A stretch of 64,000 nt of DNA from Actinokineospora inagensis DSM 44258 (GTDB taxonomy: Bacteria > Actinomycetota > Actinomycetes > Mycobacteriales > Pseudonocardiaceae), in the NCBI RefSeq assembly GCF_000482865.1, contig NZ_AXWW01000037.1, positions 22,235 to 86,234 of the forward strand, written 5' to 3'. Every line of letters starts with the position of its first letter. The first letter of the stretch is position 1. The position numbers and the translations under genes were made by a program. Below are positions 45,302 through 53,067 of the stretch, piece by piece. Below the pieces are notes generated by a model, which saw nothing but the letters and a program-made list of their open reading frames with translations, had not been told where the DNA came from and made no database searches.

Positions 45302-46092
45302 CACAGCCACGATGGACAGTGGTGGTCACGGCGGCTGGCCACGCGACCAGGTTCAGACCGTTCAGCATGGTCATCCCCAAGGAGATGCTGCCGATCGGGT
45401 ATCGACCCGCCCTCGATCACGTCATCACCGAATGCATCGGAGCCGGGGCCACAACCACCCTCGTTGTCACCCGACCGGATGACCTTGTCGTGTCCGCCTA
45501 TCTGGACGTGCTACGCAAGGACGGCGTTGTGGTCGAGGCGGTTGTTGAAGACCTTGGACACGGCTACGGCAACGGTGCGCCGCTACTCACCCTTCGAGAC
45601 AGGCTCGCCGAGGAGGACTCGTTCGGCGTGGCATTTGGTGATGACGTGCTGCTGGGTGGGCACGACCTTGCCGAGATGCGCGCCATGATCGATGGGGGAG
45701 CCGAGGCGGTGATCGCGGCTCGACTCGTCGACCACGCCGACATCGCCTCGTTCGGCGTGGTCGACACCCACTCCGCTGGCTCCGACCGAGTGATCGGCAT
45801 CCGCCAGCGACCCGACCCCGCCACCGTCACCGAACCTCTCGCGGTCGTGTCCCGCCTTATCTTGCGACCGTCGATCCTCGACCTGCTCGTCCCGACCGAC
45901 CGCGCCCGCGGCGAGGTCGACCTCGGCGTGGCCGTCGGTAACCTGGCGCGCACCGCCGACGTGCGCGTTCACCGCATCACGGGACGCTGGGTCACCGTCG
46001 GTGAACCACGCCGGTACTTTGATGCCCTCCAGACCTACTGGCGGCTCGACACCGAAGCCGCCGTCCACCGCGAAGGACGACCGTGCCCCTGA
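45298..46092 (+). CDS. GalU-like nucleotidyltransferase
   Basis: 264-residue sugar-phosphate-type nucleotidyltransferase. VVVTAAGHATRFRPFSMVIP and KEMLPIGYRPALDHVITE match the GalU/RmlA signature (AAGxxTR...PKEMLP). FGDDVLLGG supplies metal-binding Asp residues, and ITGRWVTVGEPRRYFDALQ is GalU-like. Expected to couple a phosphorylated substrate to UTP, CTP or TTP. GTG 45298 overlaps the HprK-like stop; the end overlaps the Nudix gene by ten bases. It may act after one of the two kinases in the operon. Confidence 0.82.
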   Translation: MTQPRWTVVVTAAGHATRFRPFSMVIPKEMLPIGYRPALDHVITECIGAGATTTLVVTRPDDLVVSAYLDVLRKDGVVVEAVVEDLGHGYGNGAPLLTLRDRLAEEDSFGVAFGDDVLLGGHDLAEMRAMIDGGAEAVIAARLVDHADIASFGVVDTHSAGSDRVIGIRQRPDPATVTEPLAVVSRLILRPSILDLLVPTDRARGEVDLGVAVGNLARTADVRVHRITGRWVTVGEPRRYFDALQTYWRLDTEAAVHREGRPCP

Positions 46093-46733
46093 TCGACATC
46101 TTCAACGACCGATACGAGCACATCGGCACCGAGGACAAGAAGACCGCCCACGTTCAGGGTCTCTGGCACCGCACGTTCTCCGCACTCGCGATCAACCCCA
46201 CCACCAAGCGGGTGGTCCTGCAGAAGAAGACACCCGGCCGATACGTCTTCGACCGGCCCGACTACGCCGACATCACCGTCGGTGGCCACTACCACGCAGG
46301 CGAAACCATCCCCGAGGGCGTACGCGAGATTCACGAGGAACTCGGCCTGCCCATCAGCTACAGCGACCTTCACCCCATCGGCCTGCGGCAGACAGCCGTG
46401 ACCCTGGCCCCCGACTACGTCGAGCGCGAGTTCCAACACTGGCACCTGCTCCCCCTGGACCTGGCGCTCGACGAGATCCCACTGTCCGACACCGAGGTAT
46501 CCGGCCTCGTGGACATCGCCCTGGTGGACGCCATCGCACTCGCCAGCGGCGACACAGACACCGCACCCGCCCACTACACCACCCGCACCGACACCGGCCG
46601 CGAGCACGGCGAAATCACCCTCACCACCGCAGACCTCGTGCCCAACTACCTCAAGCTCGACCAGCTCTACCTCCGCCTGTTCGTCGCCGCGCGCCGATTC
46701 TGCGCCGGAGAACGCACCCACCTGTTCTGGTGA
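46083..46733 (+). CDS. Nudix hydrolase-like protein
   Basis: 216 residues with the Nudix region at 67-90: GGHYHAGETIPEGVREIHEE followed by LGL. It has the REIHEELG core, but the stretch before it is one residue shorter than the standard box, and the flanks resemble the IPP-isomerase-like branch (HRTFSALAINPTTKRVVLQK). Likely hydrolyses or rearranges a nucleoside diphosphate-linked compound made in this operon. GTG 46083 lies inside the end of the nucleotidyltransferase gene. Confidence 0.78.
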   Translation: MPLIDIFNDRYEHIGTEDKKTAHVQGLWHRTFSALAINPTTKRVVLQKKTPGRYVFDRPDYADITVGGHYHAGETIPEGVREIHEELGLPISYSDLHPIGLRQTAVTLAPDYVEREFQHWHLLPLDLALDEIPLSDTEVSGLVDIALVDAIALASGDTDTAPAHYTTRTDTGREHGEITLTTADLVPNYLKLDQLYLRLFVAARRFCAGERTHLFW

Positions 46734-46764
46734 CACGGTTTCACCAGCCCGTGAGGAGGTGGGC

Positions 46765-48006
46765 ATGGGCGAGAGAAACGTAGCGTTCGAGGCAGCGATG
46801 AAGCGCACGCCATCGCCCAGCGGAAGGCCCAGGCCCATCAGCCGGGCTGAGGTCGCCGAGGAGGCCAATCGGCTGGTCTTCAAGGCCACCGACAAACTTA
46901 TTGCGATGAACGAGCATTCCGTCGGCAAGATTGTCAGAGGCGAGACGACGTGGCCCGCTGAGCACACGCGCAACGCGTTGTGCCAGGTCCTCGGGGTCGA
47001 AAGTCCATCCGAGATCGGGCTGTTCAAGGACAGGCGGCACAACGCAGCCACGGCCGCCAAGCAGCCGAGCGAACGACTGGGCTTCGTTCTTCGCAATCCT
47101 GCGTCGACCGACTTGGTAGTTGCGGCCCACCTTCATGAACGCGTACGGCAACTCGGCGAGTTCTACGATCATGCATCGTCCACAAGCCTCACGGGACCAG
47201 TCGGTAGAGTACACGTTCAGGTGCAGTTTCTTCGAGAACGAGCAACTGATCCGCGGGTAAAAAGGGCGCTCTACGAGGTGGAAGCGGACTCGGCGACGCT
47301 GATGAGCCAGTTGGTCTGGGACGCCAGCCAACGCCGCGATCACCGTGCACCACTCACCTACCTTGACGAAGCGGTGGCCGCGGCGCGACACAGTCGGGAC
47401 GTCGCAACGGAGGCGTATGCCGTTCTCCGCAAGGGTTTCATCGCCCTGTATGGGGCGAAGAAACCCGATAGGGGCAGGGAGTTAGCGGAGCAAGCGGCAA
47501 CGATCGCCCGGTTCGACAGCCCCGCCCTCACTGGCCTGTCGTTGCTCCACGTCGCCGAGGCACACGCCATGACCAACCACCTCACGGACTGCGAGTCGGC
47601 CTTGAAGCAGGCGGAGTCTCAGTTCGACAGGGTCGGCCCAGATGATGTGGCCGCCCCGTACTTCACCGTTAACGAGTACAACCGTCTCGCGGGATCGTGC
47701 TACTTGTTCCTCGGCCAGCCAAAGCGCGCCGAGCCGATCCTGCGCACGACCGTCGCGGCCCTGGCGACCAAACAGAAAAGTCAGGCCATCGCGCTTGGCA
47801 ACCTCACGCTCGCCCTCATCCGCCAACGGAAGCTGGACGAGGCGGCCGCTACTATGCATCGCACCATCGACGTGGTCGAGCGGACACGTGGAGGCGGCGG
47901 GCTCAACGTAGTCTTCTCCGCGGGCCGTGAGCTGCGGCAGTGGCGGCATGAGCCGTGGGCGGAAGAGATCAACGAACGGCTCCTCGCCATGATGGCGGCG
48001 ATCTGA
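46765..48006 (+). CDS. XRE/TPR transcriptional regulator
   Basis: 413 residues. An N-terminal HTH-like domain (ISRAEVAEEANRLVFKATDK, then HSVGKIVRGETTWP) and TPR-like helical repeats from about 120 onward (ATEAYAVLRKGFIALYGAKK) match the large actinomycete family of HTH-TPR regulators tied to secondary metabolism and signalling. ATG 46765 has GGAGG five bases upstream. It lies 31 bases after the Nudix gene in the same direction, so it probably regulates or belongs to the radical SAM operon. Confidence 0.82.
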   Translation: MGERNVAFEAAMKRTPSPSGRPRPISRAEVAEEANRLVFKATDKLIAMNEHSVGKIVRGETTWPAEHTRNALCQVLGVESPSEIGLFKDRRHNAATAAKQPSERLGFVLRNPASTDLVVAAHLHERVRQLGEFYDHASSTSLTGPVGRVHVQVQFLRERATDPRVKRALYEVEADSATLMSQLVWDASQRRDHRAPLTYLDEAVAAARHSRDVATEAYAVLRKGFIALYGAKKPDRGRELAEQAATIARFDSPALTGLSLLHVAEAHAMTNHLTDCESALKQAESQFDRVGPDDVAAPYFTVNEYNRLAGSCYLFLGQPKRAEPILRTTVAALATKQKSQAIALGNLTLALIRQRKLDEAAATMHRTIDVVERTRGGGGLNVVFSAGRELRQWRHEPWAEEINERLLAMMAAI

Positions 48007-48017
48007 ACGGGTGGCGC

Positions 48018-48737
48018 GTGACAACCATTGACGAGGCCAAGCAGGCGGTTCGGGACCGGGTGTGGCGTCGTCTCATCGACGGCGGCGGCGCTCCGGCGGA
48101 CTCGTACGGGAAGATCCCCGGCTTCTACGGGACGGAGGCCACTGCTGAACTGCTGGCCGAGTTGGACGTGTGGCAGCGGGCCGTCACGGTCAAGTCGAAC
48201 CCCGACTGGGCGCAGCTTGCCGTTCGCGTGCGCGCGCTGCGGGACGGCAAGTTGCTCTACATGGCGGTGCCGAGGATGGCCAGCCTCCAGCCGTTCTACC
48301 TCATTGACCCCGAGAAGCTGACGGTTCCCCTGGAGGAGGCGGCAGAGAAGAGGGGGGCGGCCCGGCTGGCGCGGCAGGTCGGCGTCGAGGACATGCGGCC
48401 GGTCGATGTAGTGGTGTGCGGCAGCGTGGCCGTGAACTCTTCAGGCGCACGCATCGGCAAGGGTGCCGGGTACTCCGACCTCGAAGTGGCGCTTCTCATC
48501 GAAGCCGGTCTGGTCACGGAGAAGACCGTGATCGTCGCACCCGTGCACTCGCTCCAGGTCGTAGAGGAAGACATCCCGGAGACCGAGCACGATTTCTCGG
48601 TCGACTACATCGTGACTCCCGACGAGGTGATCCACTGCCCCGATCGCCGCAGGCCGCGCGGCCTGGTGTGGGATGACCTCACGGCCGAGAAGATCGCCGC
48701 CATCCCCGTCCTGACAGCCCGGCATCAGGCCCAGTAG
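48018..48737 (+). CDS. 5-formyltetrahydrofolate cyclo-ligase family protein
   Basis: 239 residues of the 5-FTHF cyclo-ligase fold: MTTIDEAKQAVRDRVWRRLI at the start, LLYMAVPRM in the middle, and GSVAVNSSGARIGKGAGYSD carrying the family's phosphate-binding region. It lacks some features of the housekeeping enzyme (the early R-x-x-R/K nucleotide patch is unclear), so it may be a diverged member acting on another substrate. GTG 48018 follows the regulator's stop by 11 bases; likely the last gene of the operon. Confidence 0.8.
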   Translation: MTTIDEAKQAVRDRVWRRLIDGGGAPADSYGKIPGFYGTEATAELLAELDVWQRAVTVKSNPDWAQLAVRVRALRDGKLLYMAVPRMASLQPFYLIDPEKLTVPLEEAAEKRGAARLARQVGVEDMRPVDVVVCGSVAVNSSGARIGKGAGYSDLEVALLIEAGLVTEKTVIVAPVHSLQVVEEDIPETEHDFSVDYIVTPDEVIHCPDRRRPRGLVWDDLTAEKIAAIPVLTARHQAQ

Positions 48738-49173
48738 TCGGGGATCGCGACGGGCCCAGCCACGCACGTTATCCGGCACCACGGGTTGCGCCTCTGCCCG
48801 TCCAAGATCATGCTTGTTTCGAGCGTCCAGGGTCGCGCGCGGCGCCAGCCGCTTGCATGCGGTGTAGCGCCTTGTATCGCCTACGGAACCGCCGCCATAG
48901 TCACTGCATCTTTGACCCTTTACAGCATTCTCGTCGCTTCGTGCAAGCAGATCCACAAATTGACCACCAACTTGACCGCTGAGTTGACCAGTAATCAGCT
49001 ACAGCAATCGGGCAACATCTCCTCCACACTTGTGACGTCGCGTTCAGCACCGGATGTATGTCGGACTACCTACGTCGACACCAACTGGACCAACGCCCAC
49101 GAGGAGGTAGCAGTCCGATGACCTATGAATCCCCCCGAAGAACTGCTCGACCACCGTGTGGCGGTGGTCGGCG
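48738..49173. other. Non-coding gap with periodic TTGACC repeats
   Basis: 436 bases with no gene I can support, although weak frames exist. It contains the TTGACC repeats described separately. Near its end, AGGAGG precedes ATG 49118, opening a 19-codon frame that overlaps the ATG of the next gene (ATGA at 49174), so a short leader peptide is possible. Confidence 0.5.
48912..48989. repeat. TTGACC direct repeats on a 12-base period
   Basis: TTGACC occurs at 48960, 48972 and 48984, exactly 12 bases apart, and again at 48912, which is four periods earlier. The intervening six bases differ, so only the hexamer is repeated. The arrangement fits tandem sites for a regulator bound on one DNA face, or weak iterons. 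Confidence 0.55.
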
Positions 49174-49440
49174 ATGAGCGACGGCAAACGCGATACTCTA
49201 GCGACGATCGTCGCCGAGGACAGTGCCCTCGGACAGGCCGCCTCCGCGGTGGACCAACTCAGCGCTCACCTGCCCGTGGCCGGGCAGCCTGCGGCGTGCC
49301 CATTGTGCCGGGCGGACCCGTGGCCATGTCCTCGTTTCATGGATGCCGCCGCGCGCATCCACGCCGCGGGGGTCGGGCTGCACGAGCTGATACCGGCCGA
49401 CCTGCACCCGATGCTGTGGTCAGAGCCGGGCCAACGCTGA
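49174..49440 (+). CDS. Small unknown protein with CxxC and HPxxW end
   Basis: 88 residues beginning MSDGKRDTLATIVAEDSALG. It has a cysteine group ACPLCRADPWPC near residues 46-57, probably a zinc knuckle, and ends IPADLHPMLWSEPGQR. No named family. An overlapping frame from ATG 49125 starts sensibly (MNPPEELLDHRVAVVGDERR) but degrades into Arg-rich sequence, so it is less favoured. The upstream SD-led mini-frame may couple its translation. Confidence 0.5.
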   Translation: MSDGKRDTLATIVAEDSALGQAASAVDQLSAHLPVAGQPAACPLCRADPWPCPRFMDAAARIHAAGVGLHELIPADLHPMLWSEPGQR

Positions 49441-49563
49441 TCGCCGATGGTCCCGAAGAGTAATCATGTCGGGCAACCGCGGCTAAATCCCCGCTTCAAC
49501 TCTCCCGGTTCACCAGCGCAACTCGGAGCCGGTCCGCAGCGCGTCGAGCGCCAGAGGTGGTAA

Positions 49564-50043
49564 ATGAGCAGACAGGACTGGAACGCGGTGGCCAGGACCA
49601 TCAACCGCCGCATGGAGTTCCTCGACATCAGTCAAACCCAACTCGTCGACCGCTCCCGAGTGTCCAAGCTCGTCATCCGCGAACTCCAGCACAACCTCGT
49701 CCAACGCCTCCGAAGCCCCCGCACCCTGGAAGCCGTGTCCACCGCTCTCGGCCTCGCCCCCACCCACCTCGACGCCGTCCTCCACGGCAGGCAGCCCCCA
49801 CCCATCCCATCGAGCAAACGCGCGCCTACGCCCGTACCCGCCTACACGCCACTCACACTGCATGACCTCCGGAACCTCAACATCGACAGCCGCGGCATCC
49901 GCCACCTGCAACGCCGCCTCGAAGAATGGATCGACAACCTCCAAGACCTCGGCGACCTCCTCACCGACGCCGAACGCCTGCTCGGCATCACTCCGGACAG
50001 CTCAACGACCACCAGCAAGACTCTCACCAAGATCCACCCCTGA
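49564..50043 (+). CDS. XRE-like HTH protein
   Basis: 159 residues with an N-terminal Xre-type domain (RTINRRMEFLDISQTQLVDR, then VIRELQHN) and a Pro-rich linker. The C-terminal helical tail includes GIRHLQRRLEEWIDNLQDLG and a Ser/Thr-rich end. ATG 49564 follows AGAGGTGG. Likely a repressor of neighbouring small genes; no ligand domain is seen. Confidence 0.72.
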   Translation: MSRQDWNAVARTINRRMEFLDISQTQLVDRSRVSKLVIRELQHNLVQRLRSPRTLEAVSTALGLAPTHLDAVLHGRQPPPIPSSKRAPTPVPAYTPLTLHDLRNLNIDSRGIRHLQRRLEEWIDNLQDLGDLLTDAERLLGITPDSSTTTSKTLTKIHP

Positions 50044-50472
50044 TCGTCAACCACCCAATCCAATGCTCCCGAACCGCCATGCCCGCTCAACCACCACAGC
50101 CACACCCGGACGGCAACACCACCCCACCGCGCCCACATCTCCCACGAACCTCGATGCATCCTGGGTTCCAGCGGTCCTAGCGTTGTTGTCTCCACAATTT
50201 CTCCTCTTGAGTTACAGGGATCGTCTGATCGCTCGCACGAGCCGCCACGCGATCGCTGGAGGCTAGCCGAAGCGCGCCTCGCACCCTTGTGGAGTATTCG
50301 TTGAAGGCAGGGCAACAGTCGGTTCGTCGAGTGCCAGCATCAACTCGGAAGCAAATCACGTTCGGATACGAGAATCGCCGGCAACAGCTCGAACTCGCGT
50401 CGGCGTAGCCGAACACCCGGGGAATGGAAGATCGCAGCCTAGGGCAATCCATCGAAATCGTAAGGACCTGAC
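50044..50472. other. Gene-free gap
   Basis: 429 bases with no supportable gene and no strong repeat. Probably promoter and untranslated sequence for the small-gene run starting at 50473; short frames on both strands are Arg/Pro/Ser-rich shadows. Confidence 0.4.
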
Positions 50473-50907
50473 ATGGCCACGACCGCTATCACACAACGGG
50501 GCGTCGCTATGATGAGGGACCTCGGCGTCCACCTCGTCACCTATGGATTGCCGACCCCTGAAGAAATCCGCCTGTCGGTGGGCACGCACAGCGAACAGGA
50601 TTCCGTACAGGTGCGCGTCGAGACCGACGAACTCGCAACGGTGGCCGCAGCCGTCCTGCACTGGCACAAGACGCTCTGGCGACCCAACATCAACATCAGA
50701 CGAGACAACGACAACGACGCCGGGGAAATCTCCATCCTGGGCCACTCCCACGACTACACGCTCAACCTCACCGTCATAGCTCACCCCGTCGTCACCAACT
50801 ACGACGAACAGCGCGCGGAAATACTGACCGGAACCGAAGCACTCACCTGGCTCCACCAGATTGTCGCCGCCGCCCTCACCGAACCGAAGGCTCAACAGCT
50901 CGGCTAG
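50473..50907 (+). CDS. Unknown small protein
   Basis: 144 residues starting MATTAITQRGVAMMRDLGVH. Predicted alternating beta/alpha content (DSVQVRVETDELATVAAAVL and HDYTLNLTVIAHPVVTNYDE). No motif or family is recognised. AAGGA precedes ATG 50473. It heads a run of three small genes separated by short gaps, the next two being mutually similar. Confidence 0.6.
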   Translation: MATTAITQRGVAMMRDLGVHLVTYGLPTPEEIRLSVGTHSEQDSVQVRVETDELATVAAAVLHWHKTLWRPNINIRRDNDNDAGEISILGHSHDYTLNLTVIAHPVVTNYDEQRAEILTGTEALTWLHQIVAAALTEPKAQQLG

Positions 50908-50970
50908 CCGTCCACGAGGACCGTGGTCAACCCAACCGATATCAACACACCCCTCACGAAAGGCTCCATC

Positions 50971-51180
50971 ATGCTCAACCCCCGTGTCGACGTCTACGCC
51001 GACATCAACACCACCGGCGACTGCACCCACGAACTGGTCAGCACCGAGACCGCCACCCTCGTCTTCGACGGGTCCCTCCACCTCACCTTCACCCGCGACG
51101 GCCTCCACCGCCTCATCACCGAGGCCGGCGAGGCCGTCGCCAAGCTCGACGCCACCCGCACCCCCGCCCCAGCGGTCTGA
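50971..51180 (+). CDS. Unknown 69-residue protein, paralogue of next gene
   Basis: Begins MLNPRVDVYADINTTGDC and has TLVFDGSLHLTFTRDGLHRL followed by ITEAGEAVAKLD. The core beta-hairpin and helix pattern is shared with the next gene (VTFTIEGGSLRRFITMAHKA). ATG 50971 follows GAAAGG; GTG 50923 is less likely. Function unknown; it could be a small immunity, antitoxin or structural protein. Confidence 0.55.
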   Translation: MLNPRVDVYADINTTGDCTHELVSTETATLVFDGSLHLTFTRDGLHRLITEAGEAVAKLDATRTPAPAV

Positions 51181-51213
51181 TCCTCGGCACTCCACCAAGA
51201 GACTGGGGTATCT

Positions 51214-51462
51214 ATGGGACGCCCGAACATCGACGTCCAGGTCATCGTCGGCGCCGGGTGCGGCATGGCCTACAAGATCACCAACATCGACGACGTCGAA
51301 TGCACCTTCGGTACGACCGCGGACGAAGTCACCTTCACCATCGAAGGCGGCAGCCTCCGCCGTTTCATCACCATGGCCCACAAGGCCCTCACCGAACTCG
51401 ACGAAGCCCAAGCCATCCACGCCAACAGCGAACTCGACACGTCAACCAACCGCACAGCCTGA
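51214..51462 (+). CDS. Unknown 82-residue protein, paralogue of previous gene
   Basis: Begins MGRPNIDVQVIVGAGCGMAY. The central part (DEVTFTIEGGSLRRFITMAH, then KALTELDEAQ) parallels the preceding 69-residue protein, indicating an old tandem duplication. ATG 51214 follows a weak GGGG site. No family is recognised. Confidence 0.55.
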   Translation: MGRPNIDVQVIVGAGCGMAYKITNIDDVECTFGTTADEVTFTIEGGSLRRFITMAHKALTELDEAQAIHANSELDTSTNRTA

Positions 51463-51770
51463 CAACGACTCCCGCGTCGTGTGACGGTTAGAGCCCCCGG
51501 AATTACCACGGAATTCCGGAACCATCACACACGAACGCGGCACCACATGGCCGGTCGGGGTGAACAGCCACCACCCCGACCGGCCCCCGCACTCGCCTAC
51601 AGCGACTTCTCAGAGTGCGAGTGCAGGACCGACCGACACTGCTCCGGCGCAGAGATCGTCCGGCAGCACGTGCTAAAGGTCCACGACCTTGATCCGAGAC
51701 CAAGGACACCCTCTGGCCATACGGATATGGTCGGCAGGTATGGAACACGATCGACCATGAGAGGTGAGCG
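51463..51770. other. Intergenic region with two inverted repeats
   Basis: 308 bases without a gene, upstream of the UTRA-only gene. CCGGAATT (51497-51504) pairs with AATTCCGG (51512-51519), and ATGGTCG (51727-51733) pairs with CGACCAT (51752-51758) close to the downstream start. The second is well placed to be an operator. Confidence 0.5.
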
Positions 51771-52304
51771 ATGGCCGATACGAGACCGTGGACGAGCGTG
51801 TCGATGCCGTACGTGAGCGGCCACCGCGGTGACCCGTGGGTCGCCGAGGCGGCCGAGCACGGCGGTTCGGGCACACAGAAGCTGCTGGGCGTCGACGAGG
51901 TGGCCGCCCCGGCAATGGTCGCCGACATGCTCGGCGTCGAACCTGGCGAGCCGGTGATCGTCCGCCACCGCGTGATGTTCTTCGACGATCACCCGGTCGA
52001 GTTGACCGACTCCTACTACCCGGTGGCCATCGCCCGCGGCACCAAGCTAGCCGAACCCCGCAAGATCCGCGGCGGGGCCGTCGCCCTCCTGGCCGACCTC
52101 GGCCACCCGCCCCGGCGGCTCCGCGAGGACGTCAGCGCGCGGCTGGCCACCCCGGACGAGCAGGCCGCGCTGCGACTGGACGCTCCGGCCTGTGTGCTGC
52201 TGCTCGCCCGAGTCCTGCTGACCGACGAGGATCGCCCCGTTGAGGCGAGCGTGATGACGATGATCGCCGACGGGCGGCGGCTGCGCTACGAGCTGACACC
52301 ATGA
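51771..52304 (+). CDS. UTRA domain protein lacking a DNA-binding domain
   Basis: 177 residues that match the effector-binding UTRA half of GntR/HutC regulators: EPGEPVIVRHRVMFFDDHPV, LTDSYYPVAIARGTKL, KIRGGAVALLADLGHPP, and RPVEASVMTMIADGRRLRYE. The first 40 residues are polar and contain no winged helix. ATG 51771 follows GAGAGGTGAG. The neighbouring gene encodes a complete GntR-UTRA protein with parallel segments, so this looks like a stand-alone sensor or a heterodimer partner. Truncation of an older regulator is the alternative. Confidence 0.75.
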   Translation: MADTRPWTSVSMPYVSGHRGDPWVAEAAEHGGSGTQKLLGVDEVAAPAMVADMLGVEPGEPVIVRHRVMFFDDHPVELTDSYYPVAIARGTKLAEPRKIRGGAVALLADLGHPPRRLREDVSARLATPDEQAALRLDAPACVLLLARVLLTDEDRPVEASVMTMIADGRRLRYELTP

Positions 52305-52334
52305 CCGCGGCGACAACGATCCCGGGAGCTGGTC

Positions 52335-53060
52335 TTGCCTCCCACTCGTGACCCACGGCCACGCCACCAGCAGATCGCCGCGGAGATCCGCGACCTGATC
52401 ATGCGAGGCGAACTGGTGCCCGGCGAGCGCCTACCCTCCACCTCGCAACTCGTCGAACGCTACGGTGCGGCGAACGCCACGATCCAACACGCGCTCAAGG
52501 CGTTGAAGGACGAGGGCTTTCTCGACAGCCATGTCGGCAAGGGCGTCTTCGTCCGCGACCGCCAACCCTTCGTCATCGACGCTGCGGCCTACATCGCACC
52601 CGAGCCGGGCCGCTTCCGCTACCGGCTGCTCTCCGTCGACACCGTCCTCCCACCCAAGGAGATCGCCGACGGCCTCCGCTTGGCGCCCGAGGACACAGCA
52701 GTCGTCCGCACGAGGCTGCTGCTGCACGACGGGCAACCAGTGGAACTGTCCATGTCGTACTACCCCGGCGAGATCGCCGCGGGCACGAGCCTGGCCCAGG
52801 CCACGAAGATCCGCGGCGGCGCTCCCCGTGTGCTGGCCGACCTCGGCCACCCGCAGCACCACTTCGTCGACCGGATCTCCGCTCGACCACCCACGACCGA
52901 CGAAATCGAGGCACTGGACCTGCCGGACGGCACACCCGTCATCCGGCAGTTGCGCGTCATCTACAGCCACCAGGATCGGCCGGTCGAAGCATCCACCCTG
53001 ATCAAGGGCGCCCACCTTTACGAGCTGCAGTATCGGCAGGACGCGGCGAACGCGCTGTGA
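52335..53060 (+). CDS. GntR/HutC-family regulator (HTH plus UTRA)
   Basis: 241 residues: winged helix at about 12-73 (QQIAAEIRDLIMRGELVPGE, LPSTSQLVERYGAANATIQH) and UTRA from about 85 (LVSVDTVLPP-like RLLSVDTVLPPKEIADGL, SMSYYPGEIAAGTSL, KIRGGAPRVLADLGHP). TTG 52335 has GGGAG upstream. Element-borne GntR regulators of this kind often control transfer genes. It may be the protein that binds the 18-bp TGTATA palindrome at 41473, a guess from operator type. Confidence 0.88.
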   Translation: MPPTRDPRPRHQQIAAEIRDLIMRGELVPGERLPSTSQLVERYGAANATIQHALKALKDEGFLDSHVGKGVFVRDRQPFVIDAAAYIAPEPGRFRYRLLSVDTVLPPKEIADGLRLAPEDTAVVRTRLLLHDGQPVELSMSYYPGEIAAGTSLAQATKIRGGAPRVLADLGHPQHHFVDRISARPPTTDEIEALDLPDGTPVIRQLRVIYSHQDRPVEASTLIKGAHLYELQYRQDAANAL

Positions 53061-53067
53061 GCGTTGG

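Noticed and set aside
48786..49121. 111-codon plus-strand frame through the TTGACC repeats
   Set aside because: No ribosome binding site, no motif, and the repeat period of 12 bases would force an odd LT-x-x repeat. Treated as non-coding.
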